DNA of 64,000 bases from Pelmatolapia mariae (Eukaryota; Chordata; Actinopteri; Cichliformes; Cichlidae), in the NCBI RefSeq assembly GCF_036321145.2, contig NC_086245.2, forward strand, positions 31,364,287 through 31,428,286. The letters run 5' to 3'. Below the pieces are notes generated by a model that saw only the letters and a list, made by a program, of their open reading frames with translations, did not search any database and had not been told where the DNA came from. The number at the start of each line of letters is the position of its first letter. Positions within the stretch are counted from its first letter, which is position 1. Positions 1 to 13,059 of this stretch are shown here, piece by piece. A program made the position numbers and the translations under genes.

Positions 1-1140
1 GACAAACTATATGAAAAAACTAAATTAAACTATTTGATAAAAGGAAATCTGTCATCCCCATTCATCCTGTGTATATTTGAGATTGAAAATTGCAGCCATT
101 GTTGGTAGATTAGATTCTAAACTAAACTAGTTACTTTTTTTGGTTCAGTGTTTATTTAAATTTAAACAAACAGCTGATAGCAAAAAATAAATAAATAAAT
201 AAACAGGTGTTTAAGGGTGACAGTGTAATCTAGAGAACTTGAAAACCAATATTTTTATCAGTGCATCATGGAAGGAACAACCAGACAACCAAGCAGAACA
301 ACAAAAAGAGGAAGAATATTCGTCAATTGACACCAAGGACTTACTCACATCCTCAACAAGCTGGATCTTCTGGGCATGGTCTATCAGAAGATAAAAACAC
401 TTAAAATCAAGTTTAGAATTCATACACCAGAAAATAGCTCTTCAGTCTCAACAAAATTGATGCAGATAGAAATTCAAAAACTGAGAATAAAAGCAAACTG
501 TCCTAGACATACAAACAAGAAGTATGCAAGATAACTCGATTTTCTCAGAAATCCACAAAAATATGACAGATCATCTGGAAACACTGATTAAAAACCTCAT
601 GCAATCCCCTCAGACATAAGGATAAACATTCCTTCCTCGTCGTGGATAAGCTCTGCACTGATGGACAGCTATGTCGAGCTCACATGACTCTACATAGGGG
701 ATCCCACCACTACCTCATGGCTCCTCTGAAAGGATAAATAGACAAAATAAATAAATAAAAGATCTCACTGGGTAAAAGAAAATAGGTTCATGAAACTCAA
801 ACTTATTCTTTTCTTTATTTCTTATCTCTCTTTTTCACTCCTTCACACTCACACATCACTTCCTCAGAAAACAAACACTATACCGTCTCCATCTGCTTTG
901 TCTTCTTGTATCTCTTTGTTATGGTTAATTGTTTTGTTGCTCATATGCCTCATCAGCACCCCTATATTTATAACCCAACGTCTCACCACAGTACACCCGC
1001 ATGACAGCCACTATAGATGCATAGCAGCTCCCCACATGCAAGAAATACTTTCATAGGTATTCATAAACTATAGGTTAAACAGACACACATCCAGATCTCA
1101 TGCTGTATATTCACACAACAAAATATCTTATGTTGTCTTT
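1..1140. other. Unassigned AT-rich DNA
   Basis: No gene is recognised. Open frames here are short and lack motifs. It lies directly upstream of a Tx1/L1-like LINE remnant in the same orientation and could be that element's 5' part, but no ORF1 motif is visible. Confidence 0.4.
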
Positions 1141-1149
1141 AAGTTTGGT

Positions 1150-2345
1150 TTCATAGAATGCATGTGGTATTCATTCACAAGCAAAAAGAATAAAAATTCC
1201 GGAGTACATAACAAAATTAAAGGCAGATATTCTCCTGCTAAAAGAAACTCATCTTCAAAAATCTAAAGTAAATCATCTTATAGTTTCTAATGTTACCCTG
1301 GTCTCAAAGAAAAAAAGGAGTTTCTATCTTGGAACATAAAAAGCCATGATTTTTACTGAAGACCACAATAATAGATCCAGAAAGTTGATACACCAAAATG
1401 CTTTTGCAAAAACATTCAATTGTCGGTCAATATTCTCTTATTAATAATGACCCAGGTTCTTTCATAGAGTTTTTGCTCAAATATCTGACATTACTGCGAA
1501 TTCAAAAATCATTATTTGAGGAGATTTGAATACTCTATTAAACCATTTAATAGCTTGCTCCACTCACCTCTGCTGTTGCTAAGATTAACTAAAGTTGACT
1601 AAAGTTAACTGGTCCTTCCTATTCATGTTTCTTCACAAATCTGACTTTGGAAAATCATTTATTTATTGGATAACAACTCTGTATAACCTCATCAAAGGGC
1701 ATTATGGGATGATCCCACAATGTTTTACCCTTGAAAAAGGGGCCAGACAACGGTGCCCACCCTACTTTTTCATGAACAACTAGCCCCTGAAATACATTGT
1801 CATTTCAACATCAAACATGTTGACAACATTTGGTCCTCTGTTCTAGAACATAAAATACATTTATACACTGATGATATATTACTGTATCTACAAGAACTCA
1901 GCACAGGGAGTATTTAATCTTATAAAAACTTTCTCACAAATATCAGACTAGACTTTACTAATAAATTGGTAAAGAATCAATTGTTTTGATAACGGAGAAA
2001 TCACGGAATCAGCCCAGATTCCACACCTTTCTTTCCCAACTGGCAATATCAAGTACCTAGGTATAAATGTTTCCTTCAAATTGTCAGACTTCACTTAAAC
2101 TTCAATCCACTTTTAGATAAGATCAATAGGAACATCAAATGCTGGAATAATCTTCTGATCTTCTTATTAAAGTGAATAACTAAGACTGAAGTTTTACCCC
2201 AAAGTATTTTTTTTTTAGTTTAAATCAGTAGACGTCAACATCAACTAGAAAAACCAAAAATTTTAAATCCACTCTTCCAAAAAAGGCAAGACAATGGAAA
2301 TGTTCTTTAGTACCAGCAAATACAGAACACAGCAGGACACCTGTT
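1150..2345 (+). mobile_element. Tx1/L1-like LINE remnant (endonuclease and RT pieces)
   Basis: A decayed non-LTR retrotransposon on the + strand. Near 1221 a frame reads ADILLLKETHLQKSK, like the N-terminal motif of the APE endonuclease. At 1595-1783 there is VNWSFLF... followed by FTLEKGARQRCP, matching the RT motif around the GxxQGxP block with G replaced by R. Near 1861 LYTDDILLYL corresponds to the catalytic xADD box (A to T). Near 2052 KYLGINVS matches the conserved L1/Tx1 thumb block. Order and spacing are those of one element, but several stops and frameshifts make it non-functional. The clade call rests on these motifs only. Confidence 0.7.
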
Positions 2346-3280
2346 AGTACTTTCCTTTTCAAAAATCAAAAATCCCTTTTGTCATTGTACTCTATATTTT
2401 TTTTAAAGGTACTTCTGTGTTGTTTTGCTTTTCTATTCCTTATTGTGTTCAGATGGCATCATTCAAACTATGAATGTTTGTTATATATTACCTTGTTTTA
2501 GTCTGAAGTACTTATGTGAAAGCAAGTGGCTTTTTGTCAGGTTGTTTGAGATCTTATTCTACCTTTGCTGAATTTCTCACACATGATTGCTTTTTCAATA
2601 TATGTTTTCAGTCCAACCAGCAACCGATCCTCATGTACACATACAAACAATAAGAGCAGTGGCAGGGCGCCACTCAGGCTTGCATCCCGTTGTGTCACTG
2701 CATGCTTCTAAATAATTCAGTGTCACTCAAATATTGATATGGAAATCATAGCTGACTGAACTGACAGTGGGCAGAGAGACAGGCAGCAAAAATCTACTGT
2801 CCTAATTCAGCAGTCCCTTTCTTTTAACATCTCTGCTCCATTTGACTGATACATTTTTATTGCAGCAGCTTTTGATCCTTATTTTATGGACATTTCACAT
2901 ATGCAATAAAACTGTAAGATCATCATCTGGTTATTGAAGCCCATTTTACAGAAGAACAAAAACATCTCCTGTGATTTGAGCACTTGATTATAATGCACGG
3001 CCGCAGAGTCATATTCTGTAGCCTTGTGTCTTGAATTGTATTGATCCACTGCTGCATGACTCTGATTACAGAATCAGTGCTTCCTTTTCACACCTCATGG
3101 CTAAATGAATACTGACATGCAACACTCATCATGCACTCAGAACCTGCACTCATGAAGATTACTAACAAAATCAATTCTGCAGTGTGAAAGACTGATTTTG
3201 TTTTTGCTAGTTGTACCTGGAAGGGATAGCAATGTGTTCTCACTCCTGTGTTGCTAGTGGATTATTACCTGATTAGAAGT
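2346..3280. other. Unassigned intergenic DNA
   Basis: Nothing recognised: no open frame with motifs and no clear repeat boundary. Confidence 0.4.
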
Positions 3281-3289
3281 ACAATACCG

Positions 3290-4160
3290 AGAGAGTGAGT
3301 GAAATGAGTTCCATTTTAATTCTGTGTACATAAAAAGGAGTATAAAAAGCTTGATAACAGCTGAACACACCTGTGGCATTCTTTCGTCAATAGAAATCAA
3401 ATATTCTTCAGAAAGTTCCCATATCTGTTGCAGAAGTTCCCATAAGTGTGGCACTTGTAGGTTGCTTTGCTTTCACTCTTCTGTCCAGTTCATCCCAACC
3501 AGCTCGCTGGGGTTTAATTCAGGAGACTGTGCTGGCCACTCCATGTTTTCAAGCTCACCATCTTGTTCTTTTTCCAGAGGTAGTTCTGGCATAGCTTGGA
3601 TTTATGTTTTGGGTCATTATCTTGCTGTAGGATGAACCCTTGACCAACTAGGCGCATACCAGAGGGTACTGCATGGCGCTCACTCTGCACAGGTCACCAA
3701 CCCTGGATCCAACAAAACAGCTCCAGACCATCACACTTCCTCCTCTCACCATTTTTGTAGCAACATACTACTCTCTGAGGTACAATACTGTTCAACTGAT
3801 GTTCACAAGAGTTTGGTACCACAGTGTGTTCCAACACTGCTTTTATGCCTGTAAGTAATCCCGAAAAGCTGGAACACCTGTAGGAATTAGTAGCACAAGC
3901 TTTCAAGGCTTGATCAACCTCCATTGCTGCAGAACAGCTTTAAATTGTTAACCCATTTTGTGTTCCCTGAAAAATGCCATTTAGTATAATTCTGAAATGA
4001 ACATTATTTTTCGGTCTGGGGTAGCCTTACCTTTTTTAATCTCTGGCAATTCACCACTTACCTTCGTACCATTTCAAGCTATTCAATGGACTTGAATGAC
4101 TTGAATTGCAATAAATAACTGGGAAAAACTGGGGTGTTCTACAACTTTTGACCGGTAGTG
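3290..4160 (-). pseudogene. Tc1-like transposon remnant
   Basis: The minus strand encodes pieces of a Tc1-type DDE transposase. Around 3540-3480 a frame reads WPAQSPELNPSEL, the region of the third catalytic acidic residue (canonically PxSPDLNPIE). Downstream at 3454-3254 there is an LLQQIW...RMPQVCSAVIK tail, typical of the Tc1 C-terminus. The element ends near 4160 with ACTTTTGACCGGTAGTG, which resembles a fish Tc1 terminal repeat (CACTACCGGTCAAAAGT read inward). The matching left TIR is missing and the coding region is broken by stops, so it is a truncated fossil. Confidence 0.7.
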
Positions 4161-5885
4161 TCACATATTATATTTATTTCCTACTGCTGTTTTTCTTTCA
4201 AGAAACCTAGTGCTAACTATTCTTCTTTCTGACTAGAGAGCCAAAAGTCTAAATGAGAGGTCAGGATGCGTCTGAAATTAGCACGTAATTGAACCCAGTA
4301 TTATTTTTTCAATAATCTGTTGAGGGAAGTGTACCAACATTTCTTATCTGGAATTTCTCTCTTATCATTTTTATATGAATTTTACATAAATTGATTTTTT
4401 CCAATTAATTTTAGGTACAATGCCATTGCTTTGTAGATTACAATCAGAGGAAAGTAAGATTTTTGGCTGTAGGGGGTATAATGGGTATACCAAGCATACA
4501 ACGAGAAATGGTGTATCATTTAGTCAGGAAAATTCCTGGAGATATTGAACATAAATAAACACGTTAATAGTAACAGTCATTCTGGACTGTTACTATTTTA
4601 CCTTGCTCGAGTATCGGGGTGTGTCACTTATAAATTATATTGTGTTATTATTTTTTAGGGTACGTTCAACTAACACTTTGTCATTTTAGTAATTATAACA
4701 TAAATATCAGTCATAAAGATCAGTCTCAAAGATCTACTCTGTACTTTGGGTGAGTTATGGTAAAACCAGAAAAGTGTTCAGAAAGGTGACTTTAACTTTA
4801 TAATTATATTTATTGAGGGTTTTTAGTTCATTGGGCATTGTGGAGGTTTCACCTTTTGCATTTGCGGTAACCATTATTTTACCTGCCTGCAAGAAACATC
4901 CAACACTGAAGTGTGACTGAACATTCCCACTCGCTCTGCCCTCTAAGTGGGAACCTGTCATTCACTCTCTGCCCACTGACTAGCTTTCATTCTGCTTTGA
5001 TCATCTCTGCAAGTACAAGACACAGGCTCTCTTGGCAAACAGAGTAATGGGAGGTTTTCTGAATAAAGCTTGGTCAATAACACCCACATGGATCATTTGT
5101 ACACCCAAACTGTCACATCTGTGATACAGACAGAACTGCCTCTCCCCCTTGCATCAATGTAAAGTATATTTATAGTGTATGCAGGTATTGTGATGGCAAA
5201 CCGTTGGTTTTCTGTTACATAAAGGTCTTTCAAATCCAGGTTTCTTTGTGCTGCTCTCAGCTATATAGTATCCAAACAAACAGGCACACAGAGGACTGTG
5301 CGATCCAGACAGTTTTCGATTGGATAACAACTTACATAATCAGGCTGTCTGGGAAGAGTACAGTAGAGGGCATAAGGCAAAGACAGTCTGTGTCATCCAA
5401 GTGAGATGGTTAGAGAGTGAGTATTTTGAGAAGATTCACCAGACTACCTGGTTCTTAATATTAATAAGTGTGCAAAGTCCTTCCAGAATGTAGTAACTGC
5501 AAGCTGGTTTTACTCTTGTGACTTACTAAATCTTGTTGGAGCTTTACTAAAACAAGATATGGTGTCTGAAAGAAGATATGTAGTGTGACCCTATCAACAT
5601 GATAATGACTGACTTAAAAGATGATGGGCAATCATGATCAGAAATGGGCCACTAACACCCTGCAACAATCTTCAGCAATACTAGCAGCTCTGTGAAGCTA
5701 TATTTGAGCAAAACAATGGTTGGAGTTAAATTGTAATGTAAGCAAAGAATAGCATGTAATGTCCACCCTGATACCCAGGCAAAATATTACACAAACCTGA
5801 AATACTTGTAGTGAGAAAAGAAAACTACCAAAATCTAATTTTATGGGACTCTATTAAAAAATAAATAGAAAAAACATATTACATC
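4161..5885. other. Unassigned intergenic DNA
   Basis: No gene or named repeat recognised. AT-rich, with only short open frames. Confidence 0.4.
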
Positions 5886-6228
5886 ACATCACAGCTGTGG
5901 TGGGTTGTTGATGAGCAGCAAACTGTTGCCTCACAACAAGGTCCTGGTTTTGAATCAACCATCTAGCTGGGGCCTTTCTGTGTCGAGTTTAAATATTCTC
6001 CCCTTGTCTGTGTGTGTTCTCTTCAGGTACTCCGGCTTCTCCCAAACACATGCAGTTAGTGGGATAGGGTTAACTGGTGTCAACATAAGTGTAAATGGTT
6101 GTCTGTGTTAGCCCTGTGACAGACTGGCAACCTCTCTATGGTGTGCCTGCTTCTTGCCCTATAGCAGGTAGAATAGGCTCCAACTCCCCTCCGTGACCCC
6201 GTGTAAGAAGAAGAGAATGGATGAAGTA
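5886..6228 (+). repeat. tRNA-derived SINE-like repeat, copy 1
   Basis: The head contains a degenerate tRNA-like segment (CTGTTGCCTCACAACAAGG, then a box-B-like GGTTTTGAATC). It is followed by the body GGCCTTTCTGTGTCGAGTTT, ACTCCGGCTTCTCCCA, CATGCAGTTAGTGGG and CCTGTGACAGACTGGC. The same blocks recur on the minus strand at 11041-11400 and, more decayed, at 43022-43300, so this is an interspersed family. The pol III origin is inferred from the box-B-like motif. Confidence 0.65.
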
Positions 6229-7882
6229 TTGGTCGAGAGACAACAGAATCCTTTAGATAAAAATAAGTTTTATCACTATATGTTTGTGGTCAATATTGTG
6301 GTCAAGTCATATGTTATGTTCTGTCAACCACATTAATAAATAAATGAATAAATAAATTGGCAACTCCAGTGTTTTCCTACTGCTCTCATAAAGAAAACAA
6401 TCTGCTCTGAGGACAGATTTCTTTTACCGCACAGGAGTCATCTGAGATCCTGCTTGAAGAGCTGCAGATCTTCAAGCAGGAAAATGGCAACCATCCTTAC
6501 ATTTACTGAGATGAACAGAAGGCTTTTGGAAAAATTCTGACACAGTGTCGGTAATTCCAACTTGTATTTGGATTTCATCTTTTAACATAGAAGTGTAGTG
6601 GCTCCTTTAAATTGGCTCATCATAACAGCTGCATCCTCAGTTGCAAATGCCAGAAAATCCGTGCTACGTTTTCTGATGTCACAGAACCTCTATATGGAAT
6701 TCTGATGTAGATATTCAGGTAAATGTTTGACCTTGACACTAATTTGTAATATTTGTAGGATTTTTTTTTGAGTCTTGTAAAATATGATAATATGTTACTT
6801 CTTTGTTTATTTATTTATTTTTCATTTATGTTTTGCCATGCATTGTCTAAGGTAGATTTGGACCAGGGCGACTTTTTAAAAAAAAATCACATAGGACAAT
6901 GTCTAAGGGGAAATGCCAAAGCCTGCTTCTCCCGCACCACTTTCTCTGATTCTTGTAGAAGTTCACCAGGCTGTTTCTGAGACAGCCAAGAGAAGCATTC
7001 TCTACAGCATACCCTGTGTCTGCTCCAGGATTTTCTTCTGGTACAACATGCACTAAACACTTTACACAGGAGTTATCCACGAGACTAATTATTATTATTA
7101 TTATTTTAATCATTGCAACTGGGTCCTTTTGATGCAAAGAGAAAACAAGTAGATGACGCTAATTGGTTGACCAGTGGGCCAGAATAGAAAAATGAGCAAC
7201 AGCGGAATTGAACCATGAAAAAAAATTAAAAGATCAAAAAATGCAGCAGGAAAAGCACAGTTGGTGGCTACAGTGGACACTTCATTGTTTAAAACACTTG
7301 GTTTCACTTGAGCTCTTTGAAAGTTAAAACTTTGCAGCTCCAACAACAACACAAGCAAGACGGACCCAGACACCATATAGTACCATATAGTTTGTATACT
7401 TCCTCCATTTGGCAATGGAACTATCTGCAGACAGACAGACCATCGGCGGCCTGCCAACAGGCTGCGAATGTGCTACCTCTCACCCAAACCTCCTTTGGAA
7501 TGCTCTGGAAACTGGCCGAAGATCAGCCAGTTCAGACCCTCTGCCAAATGTTCCCAGGACACGCTCAACCCTCATTTTCACATGCCACACCTGTCCTGAT
7601 TTCCCACCATCTGACCCTCACCATCAGGTGTTGATTGGCTGTTATTTCACCTGAGTGTCGGTTGCATACAGCCTTCAACTCATTGTTTTCTGGTTCCAAG
7701 TATGTTTATGATCACCCAAATACATGGCCGCAGTGTTTGTTATGGAGAAACTGTCATTAGTACAGAAGTCCAATAATTACAGACATTTTTTTCTATGTTT
7801 GTGCTTTCTATCTTAACATTCACACACGATCAGCCAACCTTTTGATAAGTAGATGACCTGCTCTACCGCCTGAGCCACACAA
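6229..7882. other. Unassigned intergenic DNA with a short (ATT)n tract
   Basis: A short (ATT)n microsatellite lies at about 7084-7105. A moderately GC-richer stretch at 7320-7680 has overlapping open frames but no recognisable domain. No gene is supported. Confidence 0.4.
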
Positions 7883-8338
7883 TTCAGTTCAGTTTTATTT
7901 ATATAGTGCCAAATCACAACAGCTGCTTTTATATTGTAATGTAAAAACCCTGCCATAATAGAGAGAATACCTTAACAATCAGACAGCCCACTTTGAGTAA
8001 GCACTTGATGCCATTTGGAACCTCTGGCTGAACCAGGCTGAGGGAGAGGCAGTCATCTGCTGCTAAGCAAGGGGAAGGAAAGAAGACAAAGACACAGTGG
8101 AAGAGAACCAGAGTTTAATAATAACTAAAAGTTAAATGCAAAGTAATGTATAAATACATAGAGAGTGAAGAGGTGAATGAAAAAGAAAAAAACTCAATCC
8201 CACTGCAATAGCAGCCTCCAAGTATTGCAGCGTTTCTAAGGAAGGGTTGAGGGTCCGCTGATCCAGGCCTAACTATAAGCTTTATTAAAACAGAAAGTTT
8301 TAAATTCTAATCTTAAAAATAAAGTGATTGTCTGTTCC
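7883..8338 (-). mobile_element. L2-like LINE, 5'-truncated copy A
   Basis: Contains the 3' region of the family present at 34796-36235: the tail TTCAGTTTTATTTATATAG followed by the ACCAGGCTGAGGGAGAGGC and TAACTATAAGCTTTA blocks. In reverse orientation this is the end of a non-LTR element. It stops abruptly at about 8338, where a Tc1 remnant begins. Non-coding fragment. Confidence 0.75.
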
Positions 8339-8339
8339 C

Positions 8340-9062
8340 CAAACATAATAGCTAGCAAACATAATAACGTCTTCAACTCTTCTGGGATGGTTTTCCACAA
8401 GCTTCAAGGGTCTGCTTATGGGAAGTTTGGCCATTTCTTCAGAAGCGCATTTGTGAGGTTGAGGTTGGATGAGAAGGCATGGCTCTGCTCTAATTCACCT
8501 CAAAAGTGTTCTGTCAGGTTAAGGTCAGGGGTCTGTGCAAGCCAGTCAGGTTCTTCTACTCTAAACTCACTCATCCATGTTTTTCTGGACGTTGCTTTGT
8601 GCACTGGTGCCCATTCAAGTTGAACAGGAAGGGGCCATCCCCAAACTGCTCCCTGTCTTGTTATGCAGAAACATTAAGAGTTTCTTTCACTGGAGCTAAG
8701 GGGCAAAGCCCAAAATCCTGAAAAACATTTCCACAAAATGTTTCCCCCTTCCACCAAACTTGCAGTCAGACAAATACTGTTTTTCTGGCAACCACAAAAC
8801 CAAGACTTGTCCATCGGATTGAGAACTGTGAAAACTGTGATTTGTCACTCCAGAGAACACATTTCCACTGCTCTAGACTCCAGTAGTGCCATGCTTTATA
8901 TTTGTGCATCCAACACTTAGCATTGTGCTTGGTGATGTACGATATGGATGCAGCTGCTCGGCCATGGAAACACATTTCATGAAGCTCTCTATCCACTGTG
9001 CTTGAGCTAATCTGAAGGTGACCTCTGCATTCTATATACTTCAATTTCTGCTGTGATTTACG
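8340..9062 (-). pseudogene. Tc1-like transposase pseudogene
   Basis: The minus frame at 9044-8766 encodes ITKHNAKCWMHKYKAWHYW followed by WSLEQWKCVLWSDKSQF. This is the region of the first catalytic Asp in Tc1/Tc3-type transposases (canonically LWSDESRF), here with E to K next to it. Further pieces down to about 8340 look like the remaining catalytic core and C-terminus but are broken by stops. No intact TIR pair is seen. It differs from the Tc1 remnant at 3.3-4.2 kb. Confidence 0.75.
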
Positions 9063-9460
9063 TGATCTTTACACTTTGTTACAATACTATTAATAATTGA
9101 GTGTGGAATAGGTAGTATTGAGGTAAATTTCTCGACCGCACTTGTTGCACAGGTGGCATTCTATAATGGTACTAAGCTGGAATTCACTGGGCTCCTGTGA
9201 ATCAGTGAACCAGGTTTTCACAGATGCTTGTAGAAGAGTTCTGCATGACTGGGTGCTTGATTTTGGATAGGCAAAATTGCTATATGCCCCACATAGACTA
9301 GCCTACATGGGACCCACATAGGTTTTAATTGGTAGCGTATAATATTACCCAAAGATGGTAGTGGGTTTGCCCATTGAAAACATATATAGTGTCCCCAAAG
9401 GGCAAAATTGTACTTGTCCTTTTCTGGGCACACAAATGGGCGTTTGCCATAGATTATCAC
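9063..9460. other. Unassigned DNA between Tc1 and LINE fragments
   Basis: Nothing recognised. Confidence 0.35.
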
Positions 9461-9899
9461 TTTAACAGGAAGAAACCTCCAGCAGAACCAGGCTCAGGGA
9501 GGGGCGGCCATCTACAGCAACTGCGTTGGGGAGAGATACAGGAAGACAGGATAAAACACATGCTGTGAAAGAGAGACAGAGATTAATAACAAGTATGATT
9601 CAATGGAGAGAGGTCTATTATAATATAGTGAGTGAGAAAAGTGACTGAGGAAGAAGTACTCAATGCATCATGGGAATCCCCCAGCAGCCTACACCTTTTG
9701 CAGCATAACTAAGGGAGGATTCAGGGTCACCTGATCCAGCCCTAACTATATGCTTTAGCAAAAAGGAAAGTTTTAAGCCTAATCTTAAAAGTAGAGATAG
9801 TATCTGTTTCCTGAATCCAAACTGGAAGCTAGTTCCACAGAAGAGGGGCCTGAAAACTGAAGGCTCTCCTCCTATTCTACTTTTAAATGATCTAAACAT
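9461..9899 (-). mobile_element. L2-like LINE, internal fragment B
   Basis: Starts with TTTAACAGGAAGAAACCTCC and runs in register with the copy at 34970-35400 (shared CAGGCTCAGGGAGGGGCGGC and GCATAACTAAGGGAGGATTC). The minus strand at 9899-9660 encodes the C-terminal RT-polyprotein tail FRSFKSRIGG ... FGFRKQ. Both the 3' tail and the 5' RT are missing. Confidence 0.8.
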
Positions 9900-11040
9900 C
9901 TACTGATTCCTGTGCTCTCCCCCATCCTGCTCTTAGTCCTTGCAGTTTTTTTCACTGGACAAAAGCTGGTCACTATTTTCCACTGCTGAGTGAGAACCAG
10001 TGGTCACTCATGTCCTGTTATCTGTGACACAAGTCTGTCACGGCATCCTGACACTGCTTTAGACATGGTCAGTTGGGCTGGTCATGGGAAGACAGCTTGT
10101 CTTCTTTCTACACACAGCAGGCTTTGTACAAAAAAACATGGATCAGTTATGAGGAACCTATCACTGTGAATCAGCTCCTGTGTCCAACAGCATAAGGGAT
10201 TTATTCACTGTGGATGTTCTTTCAACAAAGCCTTTGACAGCGTGGAAGACCCCTGGCTGTGCTGCAGTGGGGGAACAGAGCCATACAGATTGAGAGGGGA
10301 ATACCACTCGGTTTGTACAGCACAGAGCAGCATGTCTAAATATATCTGTTTGATTCCAGGCTACAAAGGAACTCTGGCTTCAGCGTGGTAGGCCTTGTGC
10401 CTTTATCATGACTGACTACTGAGTGTATTCCAGCACACATGCAGTGGGAGAACAAGAAGAGTATAAATACCACACTACAGAAGGGCTAACTTTGAAATAT
10501 GTAAATAAATTACAACTACAGTGGGACAGCTCCATTAGCTAGGCATATGATGATGTTAACACTATGTGCCAGCTTGAAGATTGAAGAAGTTGGTGATTCT
10601 TTTATATGTTCTTGATGTGCAGCAGCGATTAGAGCTGATAAGTGTAGAACAGATAGTCCCTAAACACCTAAACTCTCAAGCTTTGTGCATGATGTTTCCA
10701 TGGCAGGAAAATGATGGACAACAGAGCAAAAACAGGAGAAAACACTTTTTGTACATTTTGTCTTGAGGATTACATTTTTAATATCCGAAGACTGCATTTT
10801 TCCGCAATGAATAACTTTTGATAATGAGATCAAAGATCATAAACTGAAATCTCTTATTTTCAAAAGGTCACACCAATTGCTATGGCTCCAAATTATAGTC
10901 AGCTAAATTTTGTTTCCTTTCAATATCCTTATGTATCTAGAACTTCAAATCTACTGAATAGACACAGACTCATTACGTTTTGCATCGTTTAAATGTTCAT
11001 AAAAGATGACTACACAATTAGGTCCATAAGCGTTGTTGTT
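9900..11040. other. Unassigned intergenic DNA
   Basis: No gene or named repeat recognised. Confidence 0.4.
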
Positions 11041-11400
11041 ATCCATCAATTCTCTTCTGCTTATCCTCATCAGGGTCGCGGGGGGGGGGGGGGGGGGGGC
11101 TATCCCAGCTACCATAGGGCGAGAGGCAGGGTACACCCTGGACAGGTCTCCTATCTGTTACAGGGCTAACACAGAAACACACACAACCATTCACACTCAC
11201 ATTCGCACCTATGGCCAATTTAGAATCACCAATTAACCTAACCCCACTAACTGCATGTCTTTGGACTGTGGGAGGGAGCTGGAGTACCCGGAGAGAAGCC
11301 ACACAGACATGGGGAGAACATGCAATTTTCACACAGAAAGGCCCTGGCCAGATGGTGGAGTTGAACTCAGGACCTTCTTGCTGTGATGCAACAGTGCTGC
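11041..11400 (-). repeat. tRNA-derived SINE-like repeat, copy 2, with 20-bp G tract
   Basis: Read on the minus strand it has the head GGGCAGCACTGTTGCATCAC, a box-B-like GAGTTCAACTCC, then GGAGTACTCC-type, CATGCAGTTAGTGGGGTTAG and TAGCCCTGTAACAGATAGG blocks in the same order as the copy at 5886. A run of 20 G at 11080-11099 replaces the usual short C tract near the 3' end (minus sense). It is the best-preserved of the three copies. Confidence 0.75.
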
Positions 11401-12330
11401 CCTTTTTTTGGTTTGGTTTCTTTTCTTTCTTTTTTTTGTATTTATTTGTATTTGTAATTTGTCCTCTCTACACCACCACAGTTGACTTTTGTTAAAAGTG
11501 GTTTACAAAAAGTATTGCATTAACTGATTTGCAATTACAGACATTTTTTTACACAGTCCACCATTTTCAGAGGCTAAAGTAACTGGACACTCACCACAAC
11601 TGACTGATAGAAAATCTCCAATATTTTATTACTTCCACTGAAGGATCTCAGTGGCCCTATTAAATAAAACCTGTCCATATCCTCATTTTATAGACAACCA
11701 CTGTTATTTTTCCAGTTCTGCTTGCAGCAATATGAACAGCATCAAGAATGACAACATATGCCAAAACGAATCAGCACAGTTGATTAGCTTCTGGATATTC
11801 ATACAGTGCAAGTTGTTTACATATACAGCTAGCTGTTTCATATTTTTTTAACTCACCACTCTAAAAGCTCCGAGTGACAGATCTGGCAGAAGTGGTGATA
11901 TGGCTCCTCTCATGCATCTGTGATAATGAGATGAGTTGGGATTTGCTACAGTCTGTGGCTTCTGCTGCTGCCATGATCATTTGTGTCACCAGATAAGCCT
12001 CCCATTGATTAAGGCTGTGGACAAGCCTAGCCAAGCTGGTTTGCTCACTCTGGCTGGCATATGTCAATCCTTGTGTGACTCTGCATGAGACTTTTTTCGG
12101 TTCTCGTCAATGCTCAGCATAAAGGCTTCAGTGACTTTGAAGCAGACATTAGGGGAACAGGCCAAATCAAAACATCAAAAATAAGTAAATAAACAAACAC
12201 TGTCAGATGCATGAATGGCTCTTTTCCTGTACTTGAGAGCTGATTAACAGTACTTTTGCCCACTAATGAATGCTTTCATATTAAGTATTCTAAACTATTG
12301 AGGTTTTCAGACTGAAATGCTCTTAAATTT
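11401..12330. other. Unassigned intergenic DNA
   Basis: T-rich stretch at 11401-11460, otherwise nothing recognised. Confidence 0.35.
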
Positions 12331-12369
12331 ATACTCTGCTGACTTCAACAGCATGAAATTGTGTGTCTG

Positions 12370-12995
12370 TTTCTCTCTTTCTCTCTCTCTGGATAGAGAT
12401 ATATAAAGATAATATAGGGCCTGATAATTTAAGACTTTGTACATGAGGAGAAGGTATTGATTCGATTTTGGATTCAACAGGGAACCAGTGAAGAAAGTCC
12501 CTGTCAGTACTCTAGCTGCAGCATTCTGGATCAATTGAAGGCTTTTCAGGGAGCTTTTAGGACAGCCTGATAATAATGAATTACAATAGTCCAGTCTAGA
12601 AGTTATAAATGCATAAACTGGTTTTTCAGCATACTCAGACAAATGTTTCTAAATTTAGAAAAATTACACCAATGCGAGAAAGCAGTCCTATATATTTATT
12701 TAACGTGCATATATCCTGGTCAAAAATGACTCAAATATACACTGCAGTCTTATTGGAGGCTAAGATTAGACACCATGTTTCTAAGATTTTTAGAACTACA
12801 TCTGGCTTCATGGATAGAGAAAGCTGGGTATCATTTGCATAGCAATAAAATTTGTGATATGCCTTCTAAAAATACTACCTAAGGAAAGTATGTAAAATGT
12901 AAGTAGAAATGGTCCCATTACACAACCCTGTGGAATTGAGCAAATAACCTTACTGTGTGAAGAAAACATTCATATAAACAAATGTAGGTCTATTC
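12370..12995 (-). mobile_element. L2-like LINE fragment C (RT C-terminal part)
   Basis: The minus strand at 12642-12307 encodes AFITSRLDYCNSLLSGCPK followed by LQLIQNAAARVLTGT, a hallmark of the L2-like family. The 12650-12995 part matches the RT-coding portion of the fuller copy at 35700-36235 (shared TCTAAGATTTT and CCCTGTGGAA blocks) but has frameshifts. A (TCTC)n stretch lies near 12370-12390. Confidence 0.8.
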
Positions 12996-13059
12996 GACAT
13001 GATTCAAATCACAGGAGCACAATACATTTAATATATATGGTGTGTTCTAATCTTGGTCG